Shown here in pieces: positions 45,728 through 57,402 of a DNA stretch of 64,000 nucleotides (the stretch's first letter is position 1; each line of letters opens with the position of its first letter). The DNA lies in contig NZ_JAHCAQ010000002.1 in NCBI RefSeq assembly GCF_019634845.1, positions 62,001 to 126,000 on the forward strand, read 5' to 3'. Below the pieces are notes generated by a model. It had not been told where the DNA came from. It saw only the letters and a program-made list of their open reading frames with translations, and did no database searches. The translations under genes were made by a program, and so were the position numbers. This stretch comes from Dokdonella sp. (lineage in GTDB: Bacteria; Pseudomonadota; Gammaproteobacteria; Xanthomonadales; Rhodanobacteraceae).

Positions 45728-46033
45728 TTACCCCTTGAGGTCGTCGATCTGGGTGACGTTGATCGTGGCGCGGTTGCGGAACAGCACCACGAGGATCGCC
45801 AGACCAATCGCCGATTCGGCCGCCGCCACGGTCAGGATGAAGAACACGAACACCTGACCCGACACGTCGCCGAGGAAGCGTGAGAACGCGATGAAGTTCG
45901 TGTTCACCGCGAGCAGCATCAGCTCGATCGACATCAGCAGCGTGATGACGTTCTTGCGGTTGATGAATATCCCCGCCACCGCGATGCAGAACAGCACCGC
46001 GCCGAGCGTGAGGTAGTGCGCGAGCGTGATCAT
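45728..46033 (-). CDS. nuoK: NADH-quinone oxidoreductase subunit K
   Basis: 101 residues, three helices, the typical MrpC-like size. The conserved glutamates in helices 2 and 3 lie in [11 protein letters not shown] (about 35-45) and [10 protein letters not shown] (about 70-79). Overlaps the nuoJ stop by ATGA. Confidence 0.97.
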   Translation of the reverse strand: MITLAHYLTLGAVLFCIAVAGIFINRKNVITLLMSIELMLLAVNTNFIAFSRFLGDVSGQVFVFFILTVAAAESAIGLAILVVLFRNRATINVTQIDDLKG

Positions 46034-46656
46034 GGCGTGGTCGTCTCCGGCTGCGGCGCAGGCCGTTCGGCCGCCATCTTCACCACGCGGATGCGCTCGC
46101 GCGCCTGCACGCGCACCTGCTGCGCCGGGTTCTGCATGCGCACGCCGCTGCGCCGGCGCAGCGTGAGCGGGATCGCCGCCACGATCGCCACCGTCAGGAT
46201 CAACGCGGCGACCTCGAACGGCAGCAGGAACTGGTTGAACAGCGCCAGCGCCAGCCATTGCGTGTTGGACATGCCGGCAGCGAGCGCCGGGTCGGCGATC
46301 TGCGGCACCTGCAGCGAGCGCACGCCGATCAGCGCGAGCATCTCGACCAGCATCACGATCGCCACCGCCAGCCCGACCGGCAACGCCTTGATGAAGCCTT
46401 CGCGCAGTGGGTCGATGTCGACGTCGAGCATCATCACCACGAACAGGAACAGCACCATCACCGCGCCGACGTAGACCAGCACGAGTGCGATGGCGAGGAA
46501 CTCGGCATCGGCCAGCAGCCAGGTGCAGGCCGCCGAGAAGAAGGTCAGCACGAGGCACAGCGCGGCGTGCACCGGACTGCGCACCGACACCACGGCGAGC
46601 GCAGCGAACGTGGTGATCGCCGCGAACAGGTAAAAGCTGATGAGCGGAAAGGTCAT
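46030..46656 (-). CDS. nuoJ: NADH-quinone oxidoreductase subunit J
   Basis: 208 residues, five helices. The conserved helix 3 segment [20 protein letters not shown] (about 58-77) contains the pi-bulge used in coupling. A 35-residue basic C-terminal tail follows the last helix. ATG 46656 lies 16 bases after the nuoI stop. Confidence 0.96.
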   Translation of the reverse strand: MTFPLISFYLFAAITTFAALAVVSVRSPVHAALCLVLTFFSAACTWLLADAEFLAIALVLVYVGAVMVLFLFVVMMLDVDIDPLREGFIKALPVGLAVAIVMLVEMLALIGVRSLQVPQIADPALAAGMSNTQWLALALFNQFLLPFEVAALILTVAIVAAIPLTLRRRSGVRMQNPAQQVRVQARERIRVVKMAAERPAPQPETTTP

Positions 46657-46672
46657 GCGGGCGCTCTCGTCA

Positions 46673-47161
46673 TTAGCGGAACGGCGCGTCTTGCGCGCGC
46701 GCCGCGGCGATGTCTTTCTCGAACCGGTCGCCGATCGCGAGCAACTGCGGCTTGGTGATGATGTTCTCGCCGCGCTGCTCCATGTGGTACTCGTGGATCG
46801 AGGTCAGCACGATGGAATCGACCGGGCAGCTCTCCTCGCAGAAGCCGCAGTAGATGCACTTGAACAGGTCGATGTCGTAGCGCGTGGTGCGGCGACTGCC
46901 ATCCTCGCGCGGCGCCGAGTCGATCGTGATCGCCAGTGCCGGGCACACCGCCTCGCACAGCTTGCAGGCGATGCAGCGCTCCTCGCCATTGGGGTAGCGG
47001 CGCAGCGCATGCAGGCCGCGGAAGCGGTTGGACTTGGGGATGTGCTCCATCGGGTAGCGCACCGTGTACTTGGGGCGCACCAGATACTTGAGCGTGAGTG
47101 ACATGCCGGCCCACAGCTCGAGCAGCATCAGGCTCTTGAGGTAATCGACGACCTTGTTCAT
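46673..47161 (-). CDS. nuoI: NADH-quinone oxidoreductase subunit I
   Basis: 162 residues. Two 4Fe-4S motifs, [12 protein letters not shown] (about 60-71) and [12 protein letters not shown] (about 99-110), bind clusters N6a and N6b, the electron wire between NuoG and NuoB. An amphipathic N-terminal helix contacts the membrane arm. Length normal. Confidence 0.98.
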   Translation of the reverse strand: MNKVVDYLKSLMLLELWAGMSLTLKYLVRPKYTVRYPMEHIPKSNRFRGLHALRRYPNGEERCIACKLCEAVCPALAITIDSAPREDGSRRTTRYDIDLFKCIYCGFCEESCPVDSIVLTSIHEYHMEQRGENIITKPQLLAIGDRFEKDIAAARAQDAPFR

Positions 47162-47171
47162 TGTCTTGATC

Positions 47172-48221
47172 TCAAGCTCCCGCCACGACCCAACCGAAGT
47201 ACTTCATGCAGCCAGCCACGAACACCCAGGCCAGCGTGATCGGGATGAACACCTTCCAGCCCAGCCGCATGATCTGGTCGTAGCGGTAGCGCGGAAAGGT
47301 CGCGCGCAGCCACAGGTAGGCGGTGGCGAAGAAGAACATCTTGGCGAACAACCACCACCAACCCGGCGCACCGAGCCAACCCCAGCTGACCGGAAACGGC
47401 GACAGCCAGCCGCCGAGGAACAGCAGCGGCACCATGAACGAGACCAGGATCATGTTCGCGTATTCGGTCAGGAAGAACACCGCGAATGGCGCGCCCGAAT
47501 ACTCGACGTGGAAGCCGGCGACGATTTCCGACTCGCCCTCGGCCATGTCGAACGGCAGACGATTGGTCTCGGCCACGCCCGACACGAAGTAGATGATGAA
47601 CATCGGCAGCAGCGGCAGCCAGAACCAATCGAACAGGCCCTTGCTGCCGGCCTGCGCGTTGACGATGTCGGACAGGTTGAGGCTGCCGGCCAGGATCAGC
47701 ACGCTGACCAGCGAGAAGCCCATCGCGATCTCGTAGGAGACGACCTGCGCCGCCGAGCGCATCGCGCCAAGCATCGCATAGCGCGAGTTGGAGGCCCAGC
47801 CGGCGATGATGATGCCGTACACACCCATCGAGGTCATCGCCAGCAGGAACAGCAGGCCGGCGTTGGCATCGGACCAGGCCACGTGCGAGCCGATCGGCAC
47901 CACCGCCCACGCCGCCAGCGCCGGCACCAGGGCCCACAGCGGGGCCAGCAGGAACAGGCCCTTGTTGGCCTTGGCCGGATAGATGATTTCCTTGAGCAGC
48001 AGCTTGAACACGTCGGCGAAGGTCTGCGCCAGGCCGAACGGACCGATCTTGCTCGGGCCCAGCCGGATATGCATCCAGCCGATCACCTTGCGCTCCCACC
48101 ACACGTACATCGCCACCGCGATGATGACCGGCAACAGCGGGAACAGCAGCAACGCGACCGCCATGGTCAGCGTCGGGAAGTACGAAGCGCAGAATTGGTA
48201 GGCGTCGATGATGTAGTTCAT
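47172..48221 (-). CDS. nuoH: NADH-quinone oxidoreductase subunit H
   Basis: 349 residues, eight helices, forms the quinone cavity entrance. Hallmarks [14 protein letters not shown] (about 43-56), [19 protein letters not shown] and [20 protein letters not shown] (about 205-224, the acidic E-channel loop) are present. ATG 48221 follows the nuoG stop by seven bases. Confidence 0.98.
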   Translation of the reverse strand: MNYIIDAYQFCASYFPTLTMAVALLLFPLLPVIIAVAMYVWWERKVIGWMHIRLGPSKIGPFGLAQTFADVFKLLLKEIIYPAKANKGLFLLAPLWALVPALAAWAVVPIGSHVAWSDANAGLLFLLAMTSMGVYGIIIAGWASNSRYAMLGAMRSAAQVVSYEIAMGFSLVSVLILAGSLNLSDIVNAQAGSKGLFDWFWLPLLPMFIIYFVSGVAETNRLPFDMAEGESEIVAGFHVEYSGAPFAVFFLTEYANMILVSFMVPLLFLGGWLSPFPVSWGWLGAPGWWWLFAKMFFFATAYLWLRATFPRYRYDQIMRLGWKVFIPITLAWVFVAGCMKYFGWVVAGA

Positions 48222-48228
48222 GTCGTCG

Positions 48229-50571
48229 TCACGCCTTGGCGATGTCCAGGGAGGCGCCGTGCGGCGGCAACGCGCGCGTCGCGGCATGGCCGGCCTCGAT
48301 CCAGGCCGCGCCAGGCGGCACTGCCGAGGAGATCGTCACCGGCAGCACCACGCCGGACACCGAGGCGCTGCCGCCATCGGCCAGACCCAGCGCGAGCGCA
48401 TCCTGCGGATTGAGCGTTACGCCGGCCTGGCGCGACAGCGGGTGCGCCTGCAGTGACGGCGCACGGCGCACGACCTGATCGCTGCGGTAGATCGCCGTGG
48501 TGGCGACGCGGGTGAAGGCCGCAGCGGGTGCCGCATCGGCGATGCGACCGGTTGCGGCGCCCATCGGCGCATCGGCCTTGGCCATCTGCGCACGCAGTTC
48601 CCCGATGTCGGCGAAGTCGAAATGCGGCAGCGCGAGCGCCGCACCGAGCGCGCGCAGCACGCGCCAGCCGGCGCGGGCCTCGCCCGGCAAGCGGGCACCG
48701 GCGGCCAGCGACTGGGTGATGCCATCGACGTTGGTGTAGCTGCCTTCCACCTCGGGCGGCAGGCCAATCGGCAGCACCGCATGCGCGGTGCGCTTGACGC
48801 CATTGCAGGCGTAGGCGCCGATGTAGACGCAGAACTGCGCGTTGCTGCGCGCGGCGTCGAAGGCCGCCGGCGCACTGGTGTCCTGCGAGCCGGCCTGGTA
48901 GACGACCAGGCTGCGCGGTGGCCGCGCCAGGATCGCCGCTGCATCGGGGCCGCCGCTGCGCGGCTGCGCGCCGGCGCGGGCGAGGCCGATCGCGTTGGCG
49001 CCCGACGGAATCTCGTTGCAGGCCGCACCCGTCACCTTGGCAAGGAAGTGCGCGGCGGCGCGCAGCGCCGAGGCGCGCGGATGGTTGAGCGCGGTCTCGC
49101 CGAGCAGGATCACCGCGTCGCCGCGCAGCTCGACCAGCGTCTTCACCATCGCCGCGGCGGCCGCACCGGCCTGACGGCCTTCGAGCAGACGCGCCAACGC
49201 CGTCGATTGCGGCAGGTGGCCAAGATCGTTGGCCGCCTTGGCAAGGTCCAAGGCCGCGTCGACGAGTGCCGACGGGGCGAGGATCTGCTTGCCGGCCAGT
49301 TCGAGCGCGAAGTCGAAGTCGACCGGGTTGAGCGCATGGACTTGCGCGCCGGCCTTGACGGCCTTGCGCAGGCGCTGGTGCAGCAGCGGCATCTCGTGGC
49401 GCGGGTTGCAGCCCAGCAGCAGCACGTGACGCGCCTTCTCGATGTGCTCGACCGACATCTGGAACGGCTGCGCGAACGGCGCATCGGCAAAGTCCTGGGT
49501 GCGCAGGCGATGGTCGATCGCATCACTCCCCAAGCCGCGCAGGATGCGCCCGAGCAGATGGCCTTCCTCGCTCGAGGCGAGCGGTGCCACCAGCGCAGCG
49601 AGATCGCCATTGGCGGCGCGCAGCCCGGCGGCGACGAATGCGATCGCCTCGTCCCAGGGCACCGCGACGAGTTCGCCGTTCTTGCGGATCAGCGGCTGAG
49701 CGGCGCGATCAGCGGCCACCAGGCCTTCGTGGCTGTAGCGGTCGCGGTCGGACAACCAGCATTCGTTGATCGCCTCGTTGTCACGCGGCACCGTGCGCAG
49801 CACTTCGCCGCGGCGCGTATGCAGCCACAGGTTGGAACCGAGCGCATCGTGATAACCGATGCCCTCGCGCGCGATCAGCTCCCAGGCGCGCGCCTTGAAG
49901 CGGAACGGCTTGTTGGTGAGGGCGCCGACCGGACACACGTCGATGACGTTGCCCGACAGCTCGCTCATGAGCGGCTTGCCGACGTAGGTGCCGATCTGCA
50001 GGCGTTCACCGCGCTCCATGCCGCCGAGTTCGTTGGTGCCGGCGATTTCGGCCATGACGCGGACGCAGCGCGTGCAATGGATGCAGCGCGTCATCTCGGT
50101 GGCGACCAGCGGTCCCAGATCCTCGTCGGCAATCGTGCGCTTGTGCTCGACGAAGCGGCTGACCGAGCGACCGAAGCCCATGGTCAGGTCCTGCAGCTCG
50201 CACTCACCGCCCTGGTCGCAGATCGGACAGTCCAGCGGGTGGTTGATGAGCAGGAATTCGAGGGCGTTGCGCTGGCCGGACAGCGCGCGGGCCGACTGCG
50301 TCCAAACGCGCATGCCGTCGGCGACCGGTGTGGCGCAGGCCGGTGCGGGCTTGGGCATCATGCGGCCGCCCATCTCGACTTCGACCATGCACTCGCGGCA
50401 GTTGGCGGCGATCGGCAGCTTCTTGTGGTAGCAGAACCGCGGAATCGGGATGCCGACCTTGTCGGCAGCCTGGATGATCATCGAGTTCTTCGGCACGACC
50501 AGCGACTGGCCGTTGATCTCGATGGTGACGTGGTCCGGCGGCACGCCGGGTACTGCGGGCTGGGCGCTCAT
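48229..50571 (-). CDS. nuoG: NADH-quinone oxidoreductase subunit G
   Basis: 780 residues. N-terminal ferredoxin domain with a 2Fe-2S site ([20 protein letters not shown] and CATP), then the His-Cys3 4Fe-4S region ([13 protein letters not shown], about 115-127) and a further 4Fe-4S site ([10 protein letters not shown], about 160-169, with CPVGAL later). A molybdopterin-oxidoreductase-like C-terminal domain without cofactor follows. It carries electrons from NuoF/E to NuoI. The gap to nuoF is 109 bases with nothing recognised. Confidence 0.97.
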   Translation of the reverse strand: MSAQPAVPGVPPDHVTIEINGQSLVVPKNSMIIQAADKVGIPIPRFCYHKKLPIAANCRECMVEVEMGGRMMPKPAPACATPVADGMRVWTQSARALSGQRNALEFLLINHPLDCPICDQGGECELQDLTMGFGRSVSRFVEHKRTIADEDLGPLVATEMTRCIHCTRCVRVMAEIAGTNELGGMERGERLQIGTYVGKPLMSELSGNVIDVCPVGALTNKPFRFKARAWELIAREGIGYHDALGSNLWLHTRRGEVLRTVPRDNEAINECWLSDRDRYSHEGLVAADRAAQPLIRKNGELVAVPWDEAIAFVAAGLRAANGDLAALVAPLASSEEGHLLGRILRGLGSDAIDHRLRTQDFADAPFAQPFQMSVEHIEKARHVLLLGCNPRHEMPLLHQRLRKAVKAGAQVHALNPVDFDFALELAGKQILAPSALVDAALDLAKAANDLGHLPQSTALARLLEGRQAGAAAAAMVKTLVELRGDAVILLGETALNHPRASALRAAAHFLAKVTGAACNEIPSGANAIGLARAGAQPRSGGPDAAAILARPPRSLVVYQAGSQDTSAPAAFDAARSNAQFCVYIGAYACNGVKRTAHAVLPIGLPPEVEGSYTNVDGITQSLAAGARLPGEARAGWRVLRALGAALALPHFDFADIGELRAQMAKADAPMGAATGRIADAAPAAAFTRVATTAIYRSDQVVRRAPSLQAHPLSRQAGVTLNPQDALALGLADGGSASVSGVVLPVTISSAVPPGAAWIEAGHAATRALPPHGASLDIAKA

Positions 50572-50680
50572 GACTGCAAGGCCGGGAAGCGGAAGGCGGA
50601 AAGCAGCGGCAGGCCGATCCCGCCACGCAGCCGCACCGACGCAGGCGCAGCGGCGCGGGATGCCTCGTGCGCGCGCAGGT

Positions 50681-51991
50681 TCATGCGGCCACCCCGACGC
50701 GGTCGTCGACGATCGAACGTCCGTGCTTGATGAAATACTCGAACTCGGGCCAGAAGTGGCGCAGCATGCCCTGCACCGGCCACGCCGCCGCCTCGCCGAA
50801 CGCGCAGATGGTGTGGCCCTCGATCTGGCCGGTCACCTCGCGCAACAGATCCAGGTCGGACAACTGCGCCTGACCATTGACGATGCGCGTGAGCATGCGC
50901 TGCATCCAGCCGGTGCCTTCGCGGCATGGCGTGCACTGGCCGCAGCTTTCCTTCATGTAGAAGCGGCTGATGCGCTGGCAGGCGCGCACCATGCAGGTGG
51001 TCTCGTCCATGACGATGACCGCACCCGAGCCCAGACCCGAACCGGCCTTCTGGATCGCGTCGTAGTCCATCGTCAGTTCCAGCATCACTTCGGCCGGCAA
51101 CACCGGCATCGAGGAGCCACCCGGGATCACGGCTTTGAGCTGGTGGCCGTTGCGCACGCCGCCGGCCATGTCCAGCAGTTCGCGGAACGGGGTGCCGAGC
51201 TTGATCTCGTAATTGCCGGGCCGGTTGACGTGGCCCGATACCGAGAACACCTTGGGGCCGCCGTTGTTGGGCTTGCCCTGGGCGAGGAACCACTCGGCGC
51301 CCTTGTTGAGAATGGTCGGCACCGAGGCATAGGTTTCGGTGTTGTTGATCGTGGTTGGCTTGCCGTACAGGCCGAAATTGGCCGGAAACGGCGGCTTGAA
51401 GCGCGGCATGCCCTTCTTGCCTTCGAGCGATTCCATCAGCGCGGTTTCCTCGCCGCAGATGTAGGCGCCGGCGCCAAGCGCGCCGTGGATGTCGACGTCG
51501 ATGCCCGAGCCCTGGATGTTCCTGCCGAGCAGGCCGGCCGCGTAGGCATCCTTGAGCGCCTGCTCGAAATGCTCGAACGGCTCGTGGTGGAACTCGCCGC
51601 GCATGTAGTTGTAGGCGACACTGGTGCCGGTCGCATAGCAGGCGATGGCAAGCCCTTCGACCACCGCATGCGGATTGAAGCGCAGGATGTCGCGGTCCTT
51701 GCAGGTACCCGGCTCGGACTCGTCGGAATTGCACAGCATGTACTTCTGCATGCTGCCCTTGGGCATGAACGACCACTTCAGCCCGGTGGGAAAGCCCGCG
51801 CCGCCGCGACCGCGCAAACCGCTCTTCTTGAGCTCGTCGATGATCGACGCCGGATCGGGTTTCTCGGCGAGGATCTTCTTCCACGCCTTGTAGCCGTCGA
51901 CCTTCAGGTAATTGTCCAGCGTCCACGGCTGCTCGAAGTGCAGCGTCGTGTAGACGACCTGGTGTTCCTGGGGTGGATTGCCGTATGCCAT
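50681..51991 (-). CDS. nuoF: NADH-quinone oxidoreductase subunit F (NADH/FMN-binding)
   Basis: 436 residues. The FMN/NADH Gly-rich motif GLRGRGGAGFPTGLKW (about 54-69) and the 4Fe-4S (N3) motif SCGQCTPCREGTGW (about 345-358, with a later Cys in HTICAFGEAA) are intact. It is the entry point of electrons from NADH. ATG 51991 lies 75 bases after the nuoE stop. Confidence 0.98.
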   Translation of the reverse strand: MAYGNPPQEHQVVYTTLHFEQPWTLDNYLKVDGYKAWKKILAEKPDPASIIDELKKSGLRGRGGAGFPTGLKWSFMPKGSMQKYMLCNSDESEPGTCKDRDILRFNPHAVVEGLAIACYATGTSVAYNYMRGEFHHEPFEHFEQALKDAYAAGLLGRNIQGSGIDVDIHGALGAGAYICGEETALMESLEGKKGMPRFKPPFPANFGLYGKPTTINNTETYASVPTILNKGAEWFLAQGKPNNGGPKVFSVSGHVNRPGNYEIKLGTPFRELLDMAGGVRNGHQLKAVIPGGSSMPVLPAEVMLELTMDYDAIQKAGSGLGSGAVIVMDETTCMVRACQRISRFYMKESCGQCTPCREGTGWMQRMLTRIVNGQAQLSDLDLLREVTGQIEGHTICAFGEAAAWPVQGMLRHFWPEFEYFIKHGRSIVDDRVGVAA

Positions 51992-52066
51992 GTCGGAGTC
52001 GTGGAGGTGGTGAGAATGTCTGGGGAGCGGACGGAAGCCGCGCTGCGCAGCGGCAGCGGCGGCCGC

Positions 52067-52594
52067 CTATTTCAGTTCATCGAGGATGCGGTCGACCTTG
52101 GCCAGCGTGAGCTGCTCGTGGTAGTGGCCATCGACCACCATCATCGGCGCGCCGCAACAAGCGGCCAGGCATTCCTCCTCGCGCTTGAGGTAGATGCGAC
52201 CGTCGGCGCTGCTCTCGCCGAGCTTGATGCCGTACTTCTCCTCGCAATGGCGCACGATCTCCTCGGCACCGTTGAGCCAGCACGAGATGTTGGTGCAGAT
52301 CGCCACGTTGTGACGACCGACCGGCTGCGTCTCGAACATCGAGTAGAACGTCGCCACCTCGTAGCCCCACACCGGCGGCAGGCCAAGGTAGCGCGTCACC
52401 GCGGTGATCAGCGCGTCGGTCAGGTGGCCGCCATTTTGTTCCTGCGCCGCCCACAGGCCCTGGATCAACGCCGAACGCTTGCGATCGGCTGGGAACTTGC
52501 CGAGCCAATGGTCGATGTGCGCGCGCGTGTCGGCGCTGAGCACGACCAGCGGATCGACGTCCTTGACCTCGGCGTAGGTGCCCGTCGGTTTCAT
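52067..52594 (-). CDS. nuoE: NADH-quinone oxidoreductase subunit E
   Basis: 175 residues, thioredoxin-like fold with a 2Fe-2S (N1a) site. The four ligands are seen in [10 protein letters not shown] (about 98-107) and [11 protein letters not shown] (about 138-148). Overlaps the nuoD stop by ATGA. Confidence 0.97.
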   Translation of the reverse strand: MKPTGTYAEVKDVDPLVVLSADTRAHIDHWLGKFPADRKRSALIQGLWAAQEQNGGHLTDALITAVTRYLGLPPVWGYEVATFYSMFETQPVGRHNVAICTNISCWLNGAEEIVRHCEEKYGIKLGESSADGRIYLKREEECLAACCGAPMMVVDGHYHEQLTLAKVDRILDELK

Positions 52595-53844
52595 CGATCG
52601 ACCTCTCCAAAGACCACGTCATAGGTACCGATCATCGCCACCACGTCCGGCAGCATGTGCCCGCGCACGATCGTGTCCATCGACGACAGGTGGGCAAAGC
52701 TCGGCGCGCGGCAATGCATGCGGAACGGCTTGTTGGCGCCGTCAGACACGAGGTACACCGCGAACTCGCCCTTGGGCGCCTCGACCGCGGCATAGGTCTC
52801 GCCGAGCGGAACCGTGTAGCCCTCGGTGAACAGCTTGAAGTGGTGGATCAGCGCTTCCATGTCGCGCTTCATCTCCACGCGCGAGGGCGGCGCCACCTTG
52901 AAGTTGCGCGCGATCACCGGGCCGGGATTGGCGCGCAGCCAGCGCACGCACTGCTTGATGATGTGGTTGGACTGGCGCATTTCCTCGACGCGCACGAGGT
53001 AGCGGTCGTAACAGTCGCCACGGCTGCCGACCGGGATGTCGAAATCGACCTCGCCGTAACAGGCGTAAGGCTGCTTCTTGCGCAGGTCCCATTCGATGCC
53101 CGAGGCACGCAGCATCGGTCCCGACATACCCCATTCGAGCGCCTGCTCGGGTGAAACGATGCCGATGTCGACCGTGCGCTGCTTCCAGATGCGGTTGTCG
53201 GTGAGCAGCGTCTCGTACTCGTCGATGCGGCGCGGGAAGTCGTCGGCGAAGGCGTCGAGGAAGTCGAGCATCGAACCGTTGCGCCATTCGTTGAGGCGCT
53301 CGAGGTCCTTGCCCCGGTGCCACTTCGACTCGGCGTAGCGCGGCATCACGTCGGGCAGGTCGCGGTAGACGCCACCCGGACGGTAATAGGTCGCATGCAT
53401 GCGCGCGCCCGACACCGCTTCGTAGCAGTCCATCAGCTCTTCGCGGTCGCGGAATGCGTACAGGAACACCGCCATCGCGCCCAGATCCAGACCGTTGGAG
53501 CCGAGCCACATGAGATGGTTGAGGATGCGCGTAATCTCGTCGAACAGCGTGCGGATCCACTGCGCGCGCGCAGGCACCTCGACACCGAGCAGGTTCTCGA
53601 TCGCGCGCACGTAGGCATGCTCGTTGCACATCATCGACACGTAGTCGAGCCGGTCCATGTAGCCGATGGAGTGGTTGAACGGCTTGGATTCGGCCAGCTT
53701 CTCGGTCGCGCGGTGCAGCAGGCCGATGTGCGGATCCACCCGCATCACGGTCTCGCCGTCCAGCTCGAGCACCAGGCGCAACACGCCGTGCGCGGCCGGA
53801 TGCTGCGGGCCGAAGTTCATCGTGTAGTTCTTGATTTCCTGCAT
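52591..53844 (-). CDS. nuoD: NADH-quinone oxidoreductase subunit D
   Basis: 417 residues. The N-terminus reads [20 protein letters not shown] (quinone-site His/Tyr region), and [21 protein letters not shown] and [21 protein letters not shown] mark the C-terminus. With NuoB it forms the quinone-reduction site; it is homologous to hydrogenase large subunits. Separate from NuoC here, not fused. Confidence 0.98.
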   Translation of the reverse strand: MQEIKNYTMNFGPQHPAAHGVLRLVLELDGETVMRVDPHIGLLHRATEKLAESKPFNHSIGYMDRLDYVSMMCNEHAYVRAIENLLGVEVPARAQWIRTLFDEITRILNHLMWLGSNGLDLGAMAVFLYAFRDREELMDCYEAVSGARMHATYYRPGGVYRDLPDVMPRYAESKWHRGKDLERLNEWRNGSMLDFLDAFADDFPRRIDEYETLLTDNRIWKQRTVDIGIVSPEQALEWGMSGPMLRASGIEWDLRKKQPYACYGEVDFDIPVGSRGDCYDRYLVRVEEMRQSNHIIKQCVRWLRANPGPVIARNFKVAPPSRVEMKRDMEALIHHFKLFTEGYTVPLGETYAAVEAPKGEFAVYLVSDGANKPFRMHCRAPSFAHLSSMDTIVRGHMLPDVVAMIGTYDVVFGEVDR

Positions 53845-53847
53845 GGC

Positions 53848-54599
53848 TTACTTTGCGCCTCGCGCCTTGGCTTCGGCCTGCGCCTGCTCGTAGCGCGAAT
53901 CGTCGCGCAGCGTGCGCGGAACCGTCACGCGCGGCTCGACCGAACGCACCGGCTCATACACCACGCGCTTCTTGTCGGCGTCGTAGCGCACCTCGACGTT
54001 GCCGATCAGCGGGAAGTCCTTGCGGAACGGATGCCCGACGAAACCGTAGTCGGTAAGGATGCGGCGCAGATCGGGATGGCCCTCGAACACGATGCCGAAC
54101 AGGTCGAACGCCTCGCGCTCGAACCAGTTGACGCCGGGCCACACGGCCACCAGCGAAGCCACACTCGGCAGCTCGTCGTCGGCGCAGTACGCGCGCACGC
54201 GAACACGCTGGTTGTGGCTGATCGACAGCAGGTGCGCCACCACGCCGAAGCGACGCGGAACATGTTGCGGGTGCGGCCGAGTCGACCAACCGAAACGACC
54301 GGGACCAGCGCCTTCCACGCCGCGGGAAAAACCCTGCCAACTGGCCGCGTCACCTTCCCATTCGCCCTCGCCCCACGACAGGTAATCGATTCCGCACAGG
54401 TCGACGAGCTGTTCGAAGCGCAGTTGCGGATCATCGCGCAGCGTCAGCGCCACGTTGAGCCAGTTCTCGGGCAACACCTCGAGTGTGGTCTGGCCATGCG
54501 ACTCGGCGATGCGCGCGCAGCGCGCACCCAAGCGCGCTTCGAGCAGTTGCGCGAGGGCGGAAGGTTGCGCGGGATTGCTGGCAGTCATCGGCGGCTCCA

Positions 54600-54600
<1 letters not shown>
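53848..54600 (-). CDS. nuoC: NADH-quinone oxidoreductase subunit C
   Basis: 250 residues. The 30-kDa subunit signature [21 protein letters not shown] is seen at about 168-188, and the KDFPL motif follows. The central region contains a proline-rich insert with [16 protein letters not shown] 54600 overlaps the nuoB stop by one base (TGATG); the in-frame TTG before it is not needed. Confidence 0.96.
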
Positions 54601-55154
<554 letters not shown>

Positions 55155-55242
55155 GCGATAACCCTGCCTGGATGACCAAGCGCGATCGGCAACCGATCAC
55201 GCAGGCGCGCGGACAACGCCAGCGGCACGCCGGCGCAACGGA

Positions 55243-55605
55243 TCACTCCCATTCCAGAGCCCCTTTCTTCCACACGTAGATGTAGCCGAGGACGAGCAGG
55301 CCGAGGAACATGCCCATCTCGACGAAGCCGACCAGGCCCAGACTGCTGAACACGGTCGCCCACGGAAACACGAAGGCGATTTCCAGGTCGAAGATGATGA
55401 ACAGGATCGCGATGAGGTAGTAGCGCACGTCGAAACGCATGCGCGCGTCCTCGAAGGCCTCGAAGCCGCACTCGTAGGTCGAGGTCTTCTCGCGGTCGGG
55501 GCGTCGCGGGCCGAGCACGTTGCCGATGACGATGAGCGCGATGCCGATGATCGCCGCCACCACGAGGAACAACAGCACCGGGAAATACTCGGCCAACACA
55601 GACAC
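55243..55605 (-). CDS. nuoA: NADH-quinone oxidoreductase subunit A
   Basis: 120 residues, three helices, with the conserved loop [20 protein letters not shown] (about 45-64). First gene of the nuo operon. Preceded by a 13-bp perfect hairpin and tRNA-Leu, so nuo transcription may in part arrive by readthrough from secG/tRNA. Confidence 0.97.
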   Translation of the reverse strand: MSVLAEYFPVLLFLVVAAIIGIALIVIGNVLGPRRPDREKTSTYECGFEAFEDARMRFDVRYYLIAILFIIFDLEIAFVFPWATVFSSLGLVGFVEMGMFLGLLVLGYIYVWKKGALEWE

Positions 55606-55675
55606 CTCCGCGCCGCAGGCGCATCAGCGGTCGCGCCGGCGCAGCCGGCACGACGACGGTGAGAAACGATCCGGA

Positions 55676-55705
55676 ACGACGGTCGCGGATAGCCGCGACC
55701 GTCGT
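55676..55705 (-). promoter_or_regulatory. 13-bp perfect hairpin between tRNA-Leu(GAG) and nuoA
   Basis: ACGACGGTCGCGG (55676-55688) is the exact complement of 55693-55705 around a 4-base loop, 12 bases after the tRNA. No U-tract follows. It could trim or stop the tRNA transcript (RNase target or factor-dependent terminator) and control how much transcription reaches nuo. Confidence 0.6.
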
Positions 55706-55716
55706 CCGCATCAAAG

Positions 55717-55801
55717 TGGTGCCCAAGAGAGGACTCGAACCTCCACGGGTCTCCCCGCTACCACCTCAAGGTAGTGCGTCTACCAATTCCGCCACCTGGG
55801 C
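55717..55801 (-). tRNA. tRNA-Leu (GAG)
   Basis: 85 bases with encoded CCA, acceptor GCCCAGG, long variable arm, loop CTTGAGG giving anticodon GAG (reads CUC/CUU). It lies between secG and nuoA, a position conserved in Xanthomonadales. Confidence 0.96.
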
Positions 55802-55824
55802 ACTGCCAACTCGTTCCGTCCTTC

Positions 55825-56268
55825 CTACTTGCCTGGCGCTGGTGCCGGCGGTTGCGCCGCCGGCTTGTCGCCCTGCACCGCCGGCGTCGCCGTGGCGGCC
55901 GGCACATCCGTTGCGGGCGCCGCGTTTGCCGCGGGCACGTCGCTCGTTGCCGCCGGCGCGGGGGCTTCCGGCTTGGCTGGCGTGGTCGCCCCGGCCATCA
56001 CACCCAGATCGGTGCTGGTCGGTCGATCGCCTGCCGTGCGGCTCACGTACATGCCCATGCCGAGGCTGAGCAGGAAGAACAAACCGGCGAGGACCGCCGT
56101 GCTGCGCGACAGGAAGTTGGCCGAGCCGCGCGCACCGAAAACGGTCGCCGACGCGCCGCCGCCGAAGCCCGATCCCGCGTTGGCGCCAGCGCCACGCTGC
56201 AGGAGGATCAGGACAGTCATGGCGACCGCCGTCAGCACATAGAGAACATTGGCAACGATAAGAAGCAT
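55825..56268 (-). CDS. secG: Preprotein translocase subunit SecG
   Basis: 147 residues. Two helices (about 3-22 and 53-72) are joined by the conserved loop LILLQRGAGANAGSGFGGGA. The C-terminal 70 residues are an Ala/Pro/Thr-rich tail, longer than in E. coli SecG (110 residues). It assists SecA-driven export through SecYEG. ATG 56268 lies ten bases after the tpiA stop. Confidence 0.95.
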   Translation of the reverse strand: MLLIVANVLYVLTAVAMTVLILLQRGAGANAGSGFGGGASATVFGARGSANFLSRSTAVLAGLFFLLSLGMGMYVSRTAGDRPTSTDLGVMAGATTPAKPEAPAPAATSDVPAANAAPATDVPAATATPAVQGDKPAAQPPAPAPGK

Positions 56269-56278
56269 CTTGCACTCT

Positions 56279-57031
56279 TCACGAAACAGCGGCTGCGGCG
56301 CAGATGGCGCGGAAATCCGCTGCCGACAACGACGCCCCACCGATCAATCCACCGTCCACGTCACGCTGGCCGAACAGCTCGGCCGCGTTGGCGGGTTTGA
56401 CGCTGCCGCCATACAGGAGCCGCAGCGAGTCGGCGATTGTAGCATCGTGCCGCGCGAATGTGTCACGCATGAAGGCGTGTACCTCCTGCGCCTGTGCCGG
56501 CGAGGCGGTGCGTCCGGTACCGATCGCCCACACCGGCTCGTAGGCCACCACCGCCCGCGCGAACGCGGCGATGCCGGCTGCGCCGACCACGGCCTCGAGC
56601 TGGCGCGCGATCACGGTGCGGGTGATGTCGGCTTCGCGTTCCGCGAGCGTCTCGCCCACGCACAGGATCGGCACCAAACCGGCCTGCTCCGCAGCAATGA
56701 ACTTGGCCGCGACCAAGGCATCGTTCTCGCCATGGTATTGGCGCCGCTCGGAATGACCGACCAGGACATGGCTGCAACCGATGTCCTTGAGCATCGCGGC
56801 CGCGACCTCGCCGGTGTAGGCGCCCGTCGCATGGGCCGACACGTCCTGTGCGCCGAAGGCGAGTCCGCTGCCGGCGTGGCGGGCGACGAGCGCCTCGATG
56901 TACGGAAACGGCGGCAGGATCGCGATCTCGACCGGGCCACCGGCATCGGCGACCAGCGCGCCAACGAGCTCGGCGGCCATCGCCCGCGAACCGTGCATCT
57001 TCCAGTTTCCGGCAACCAGTGGTCGGCGCAT
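56279..57031 (-). CDS. tpiA: Triosephosphate isomerase
   Basis: 250 residues, TIM barrel. The start MRRPLVAGNWKMHGS holds the catalytic Lys. The electrophile His lies in VGHSERR (about 94-100). The catalytic Glu lies in AYEPVWAIGTG (about 166-176). GGSVKPANA is the phosphate loop. It interconverts DHAP and G3P. Its own promoter lies at 57062-57091; it probably co-transcribes secG. Confidence 0.98.
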   Translation of the reverse strand: MRRPLVAGNWKMHGSRAMAAELVGALVADAGGPVEIAILPPFPYIEALVARHAGSGLAFGAQDVSAHATGAYTGEVAAAMLKDIGCSHVLVGHSERRQYHGENDALVAAKFIAAEQAGLVPILCVGETLAEREADITRTVIARQLEAVVGAAGIAAFARAVVAYEPVWAIGTGRTASPAQAQEVHAFMRDTFARHDATIADSLRLLYGGSVKPANAAELFGQRDVDGGLIGGASLSAADFRAICAAAAVS

Positions 57032-57061
57032 GGATGTCGGCCCGCGATTGAAAGGGCGGCA

Positions 57062-57091
57062 AGGATAGCCGCGCACGCCGCGCGCACTCAA
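57062..57091 (-). promoter_or_regulatory. tpiA promoter
   Basis: On the minus strand, TTGAGT (57091-57086) and TATCCT (57067-57062) are 18 bases apart, about 30 bases before the tpiA start. The -10 context GCGGCTATCCT is the same as at the tRNA-fMet promoter. Confidence 0.6.
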
Positions 57092-57147
57092 GCCGGCGGC
57101 AGCGGCAATCGGCCGCAGCGCGACCCGCGCGATGAAACCGGAGGGAA

Positions 57148-57222
57148 TGGTGGGCGGTGCAGGGTTCGAACCTGCGACCCTTGCCGTGTGAAGGCAATGC
57201 TCTACCGCTGAGCTAACCGCCC
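57148..57222 (-). tRNA. tRNA-Val (CAC)
   Basis: 75 bases with encoded CCA, acceptor GGGCGGT/ACCGCCC, loop TTCACAC giving anticodon CAC (reads GUG only). Follows tRNA-Thr by 93 bases, probably one transcript. Confidence 0.96.
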
Positions 57223-57315
57223 GAAACCTTGTTGTGCGCCCGTCGGCGCCGCAGCGCGTACACCGCGCCAAACGCCGCGGCGGCAACACGTTTGCGTTGC
57301 CGCCGCGGTGAACCT

Positions 57316-57391
57316 GGTGCCGGAGAAGGGAATCGAACCCCCGACCCACGCATTACGAATGCGTTGCTCTACCAGCTGAGCTACTCCGGCG
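57316..57391 (-). tRNA. tRNA-Thr (CGT)
   Basis: 76 bases with encoded CCA, acceptor GCCGGAG/CTCCGGC, loop TTCGTAA giving anticodon CGT (reads ACG only). First of a tRNA-Thr/tRNA-Val pair upstream of tpiA. Confidence 0.96.
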
Positions 57392-57402
57392 AGGGTCGCG
57401 GA

